This document shows positions 6,124 to 7,529 of a DNA stretch of 7,529 nt, in pieces. The stretch lies in the NCBI GenBank assembly GCA_004376305.1, contig SOKD01000315.1, positions 1 through 7,529 on the forward strand. Reading direction: 5' to 3'. The position numbers and the translations under genes are program-made. This stretch comes from Candidatus Cloacimonadota bacterium (GTDB lineage Bacteria > Hydrothermota > E44-bin80). Under the pieces are notes generated by a model. The model saw only the letters and a program-made list of their open reading frames with translations, ran no database searches and had not been told where the DNA came from. Each line of letters starts with the position of its first letter. The stretch's first letter is position 1.

Positions 6124-7350
6124 TATAACAATGGTTTCCTTTACAAGTCTTCCTTCTCTGAACCGGGTAAAATCAAGCAATGTAACTTCCGGAATTGAAA
6201 CATAATCTCCCTGGATGAGCTTCTCAGAAATACACTTGCCAACAGCAGGTGCTTCCATAACGCCATGACCACTAAAACCAGTTGCAAAGATCAAATTTTC
6301 AATATCAGGATGATCACCTATTATTGCATTCTTGTCCTTTGTATTATGAGCATACAGACCTCCCCATCCATTCTTAATTCTACAATACTCCATTCCGGGT
6401 ATTCTTGCCTGCATATACGAGTTCATTATATCCACATAATATTTCTTTTCCATTTCATAATCATATCCCGGTTTCTGGTCAGCCTTCGCTCGTCCTACAA
6501 GGAGATCATCTGCTTCCGGATGGAAATAAACACCATTATCAATGATAATCATCGGAATCTTCCCAAAACCCTCTATGGGTGGCTTATTAACTAAAAAGAG
6601 CATTCTCTTGAGGGGAACAACGGGAATATTCTGTTCCTCGGACACACCTGATCGTTCTAAAAGATCATGTGAAAATGCACCAGCAGCAAGTATAATCTTC
6701 TCTCCGGCAATAAAACAGTCATCCCTTACAATAACCCCATCAACTTTTCCATCTTTAATGGATAGTTTTTTAACTTCTGTATTCTTGTTAATTTCCACAC
6801 ATTCCCGATAGTTCTTACATGAAAGATCAAAGTATGCAATGGCACAGGCAGTGGGATTGAACACACCACAATCTGCACCAAATAATCCCCCTACAATTTC
6901 CTTAAGTTCGAGCATTTCAACTATTTCACTGTCAAGATGATCAAGACCAGGCTTGTAACCGGGTATCATTTCCATTATCTTCACAGGATCAAGTAGTTCA
7001 GTTTTTACTCCGCTTTCCTCCCAGAACTTCCTGAATTTGATTATCGTTTCCCAGTCCTTTCTATAATAGGTAAAAAGGTATCCTCTCTGTTCAAACCCAA
7101 TGGAAACTCCGGTTTCCGCTTTGAAATTTTTGAAACTCTCAATACTCATCGTTGTCAATTTCATATTAACAACTGTTGACCATATATTTCTGAAACCGCC
7201 CGCAGAAAGCGCAGTTGATTCATCAGCCATCGAGTTCTTCTTTTCAAAAACTGCAATTTTCCCCTTGTAACCATCTTTTAAAAGATTAAAGAGGATACTC
7301 CCCCCAATTATCCCCCCTCCAATGATAATTATATCATTTCCCGTACGCAT
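6121..7350 (-). CDS. FAD-dependent oxidoreductase of the DAO family (amino-acid/amine oxidase or dehydrogenase)
   Basis: This 409-residue protein spans a complete DAO-fold enzyme. The N-terminal FAD-binding motif G11-G-G-I-I-G-G17 follows the strand DIIIIG, and the acidic end of the next strand (VFEKK, E36) should hold the ribose. A51-G-G-F-R-like loop (GGFRNIWS) follows. Further on are LAAGAFS (222-227), 'PVVPLKRM' and the C-terminal FAD contact region with GWGGLYAHNTKDKNAIIGDHP, ATGFSGHGVMEAP and 'GKCISEKLI'. This pattern is shared by glycine/sarcosine oxidases, HcnC-like and proline-dehydrogenase beta subunits and FOXRED1-type proteins; substrate and electron acceptor cannot be read from sequence. 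There is no signal peptide (the first residues are the FAD strand), so it is cytoplasmic or membrane-peripheral. It starts at ATG with GGAAGGGAG six bases upstream and leads an operon with comFB. Confidence 0.88.
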   Translation of the reverse strand: MRTGNDIIIIGGGIIGGSILFNLLKDGYKGKIAVFEKKNSMADESTALSAGGFRNIWSTVVNMKLTTMSIESFKNFKAETGVSIGFEQRGYLFTYYRKDWETIIKFRKFWEESGVKTELLDPVKIMEMIPGYKPGLDHLDSEIVEMLELKEIVGGLFGADCGVFNPTACAIAYFDLSCKNYRECVEINKNTEVKKLSIKDGKVDGVIVRDDCFIAGEKIILAAGAFSHDLLERSGVSEEQNIPVVPLKRMLFLVNKPPIEGFGKIPMIIIDNGVYFHPEADDLLVGRAKADQKPGYDYEMEKKYYVDIMNSYMQARIPGMEYCRIKNGWGGLYAHNTKDKNAIIGDHPDIENLIFATGFSGHGVMEAPAVGKCISEKLIQGDYVSIPEVTLLDFTRFREGRLVKETIVI

Positions 7351-7356
7351 TACCGG

Positions 7357-7365
7357 CTCCCTTCC
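7357..7365 (-). promoter_or_regulatory. Ribosome binding site of the FAD oxidoreductase
   Basis: The minus strand reads GGAAGGGAG followed by CCGGTA and ATG. The purine-rich match and six-base spacing support the ATG at 7350, just before the FAD-binding strand. Confidence 0.7.
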
Positions 7366-7394
7366 AAAAAGGCTTAATCTTATAAACCGTAGCC

Positions 7395-7489
7395 TATCCT
7401 CCTGCGCTCTTGCTTCGGAGGATAAGCACAGAGAAATTCTTACTTATTTCTATGATTTAAAATAACGCTGCGGTTTTGCGCTCTCTGTG
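7395..7489. repeat. Cluster of nested inverted and direct repeats in the oxidoreductase leader
   Basis: Three exact pairs overlap here. TATCCTCC (7395-7402) and GGAGGATA (7417-7424) are inverted around 14 bases. CACAGAGA (7427-7434) and TCTCTGTG (7482-7489) are inverted around 47 bases. TGCGCTCT is repeated directly at 7403-7410 and 7477-7484. No coding frame is evident. The CACAGAG...CTCTGTG arrangement resembles dispersed intergenic repeats seen in many bacterial genomes, so it may be a repeat element; it could also fold in the 5' leader of the downstream operon. Confidence 0.5.
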
Positions 7490-7504
7490 GTAAAATCTGT
7501 CGCT

Positions 7505-7510
7505 ATTATA
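7505..7510 (-). promoter_or_regulatory. Possible -10 box of the oxidoreductase-comFB operon
   Basis: The minus strand reads TATAAT (7510-7505). With a 17-base spacer the -35 hexamer would run off the window; only its last two bases (CA, agreeing with TTGACA) are visible. If real, transcription starts near 7498 and the leader is about 148 bases, containing the nested repeats. Confidence 0.3.
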
Positions 7511-7529
7511 GCAAAACGTGCTTGAAATG

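Noticed and set aside
5794..6198. 134-codon plus-strand open frame opposite comFB and the end of the oxidoreductase
   Set aside because: It is a shadow: the minus strand here encodes a clear ComFB protein with all family motifs, and the plus-strand translation is Cys/Phe/Leu-rich with no recognisable domain.
6265..6811. Two overlapping plus-strand open frames inside the FAD oxidoreductase gene
   Set aside because: They lie antisense to a conserved full-length DAO-family gene and show no motif or ribosome binding site.
1..7529. CRISPR array, tRNA or rRNA genes, insertion sequence, prophage or a dedicated defence system
   Set aside because: No regularly spaced repeats, cloverleaf sequences, transposase, integrase or nuclease genes were seen on either strand.

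Overview
The window is AT-rich bacterial DNA, densely packed with short intergenic gaps and no stretch over 300 bases without a gene. No RNA gene, CRISPR array, transposase or integrase is visible. Good Shine-Dalgarno sites, sigma-70-type promoters, a type IV pilin/type II pseudopilin-like protein and a WbpA-type nucleotide-sugar dehydrogenase suggest a bacterium that is probably diderm and perhaps from an uncultivated lineage. The phylum cannot be fixed from these genes.

Layout. At the left edge is the C-terminal tail of a plus-strand gene (stop at 115), possibly TldD/PmbA-like. Then come three plus-strand genes: a six-helix membrane diguanylate cyclase with two GAF-like domains (193-2244), a five-helix MscS-like membrane protein that seems to have lost the MscS beta domain (2382-3215), and a small NifU C-terminal-domain Fe-S scaffold protein (3288-3512). 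A 42-codon open frame follows the nifU stop directly and in frame. The right half is on the minus strand and, in transcription order, holds an FAD-dependent amino-acid/amine oxidoreductase (7350-6121) nine bases ahead of a ComFB-family protein (6111-5848), then a pseudopilin-like protein with its own strong promoter (5649-5137), then a WbpA-type UDP-N-acetylglucosamine 6-dehydrogenase (5061-3739). The two halves converge at about 3640-3740 over a hairpin and a short AT-rich heptamer repeat.

How the genes may work together. ComFB proteins have been reported as cyclic dinucleotide receptors, so the window holds a likely c-di-GMP synthase, a candidate c-di-GMP receptor, a pilin-like surface protein and an enzyme making a precursor of acidic surface polysaccharide. 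This fits a sessile/motile switching theme, but the link is an inference from proximity. The most unusual points are the operon joining comFB to a flavin oxidoreductase, the beta-domain-less MscS homologue, and two genes whose TATAAT boxes sit so close to the ATG that their mRNAs should be leaderless, while the minus-strand genes use ordinary ribosome binding sites.
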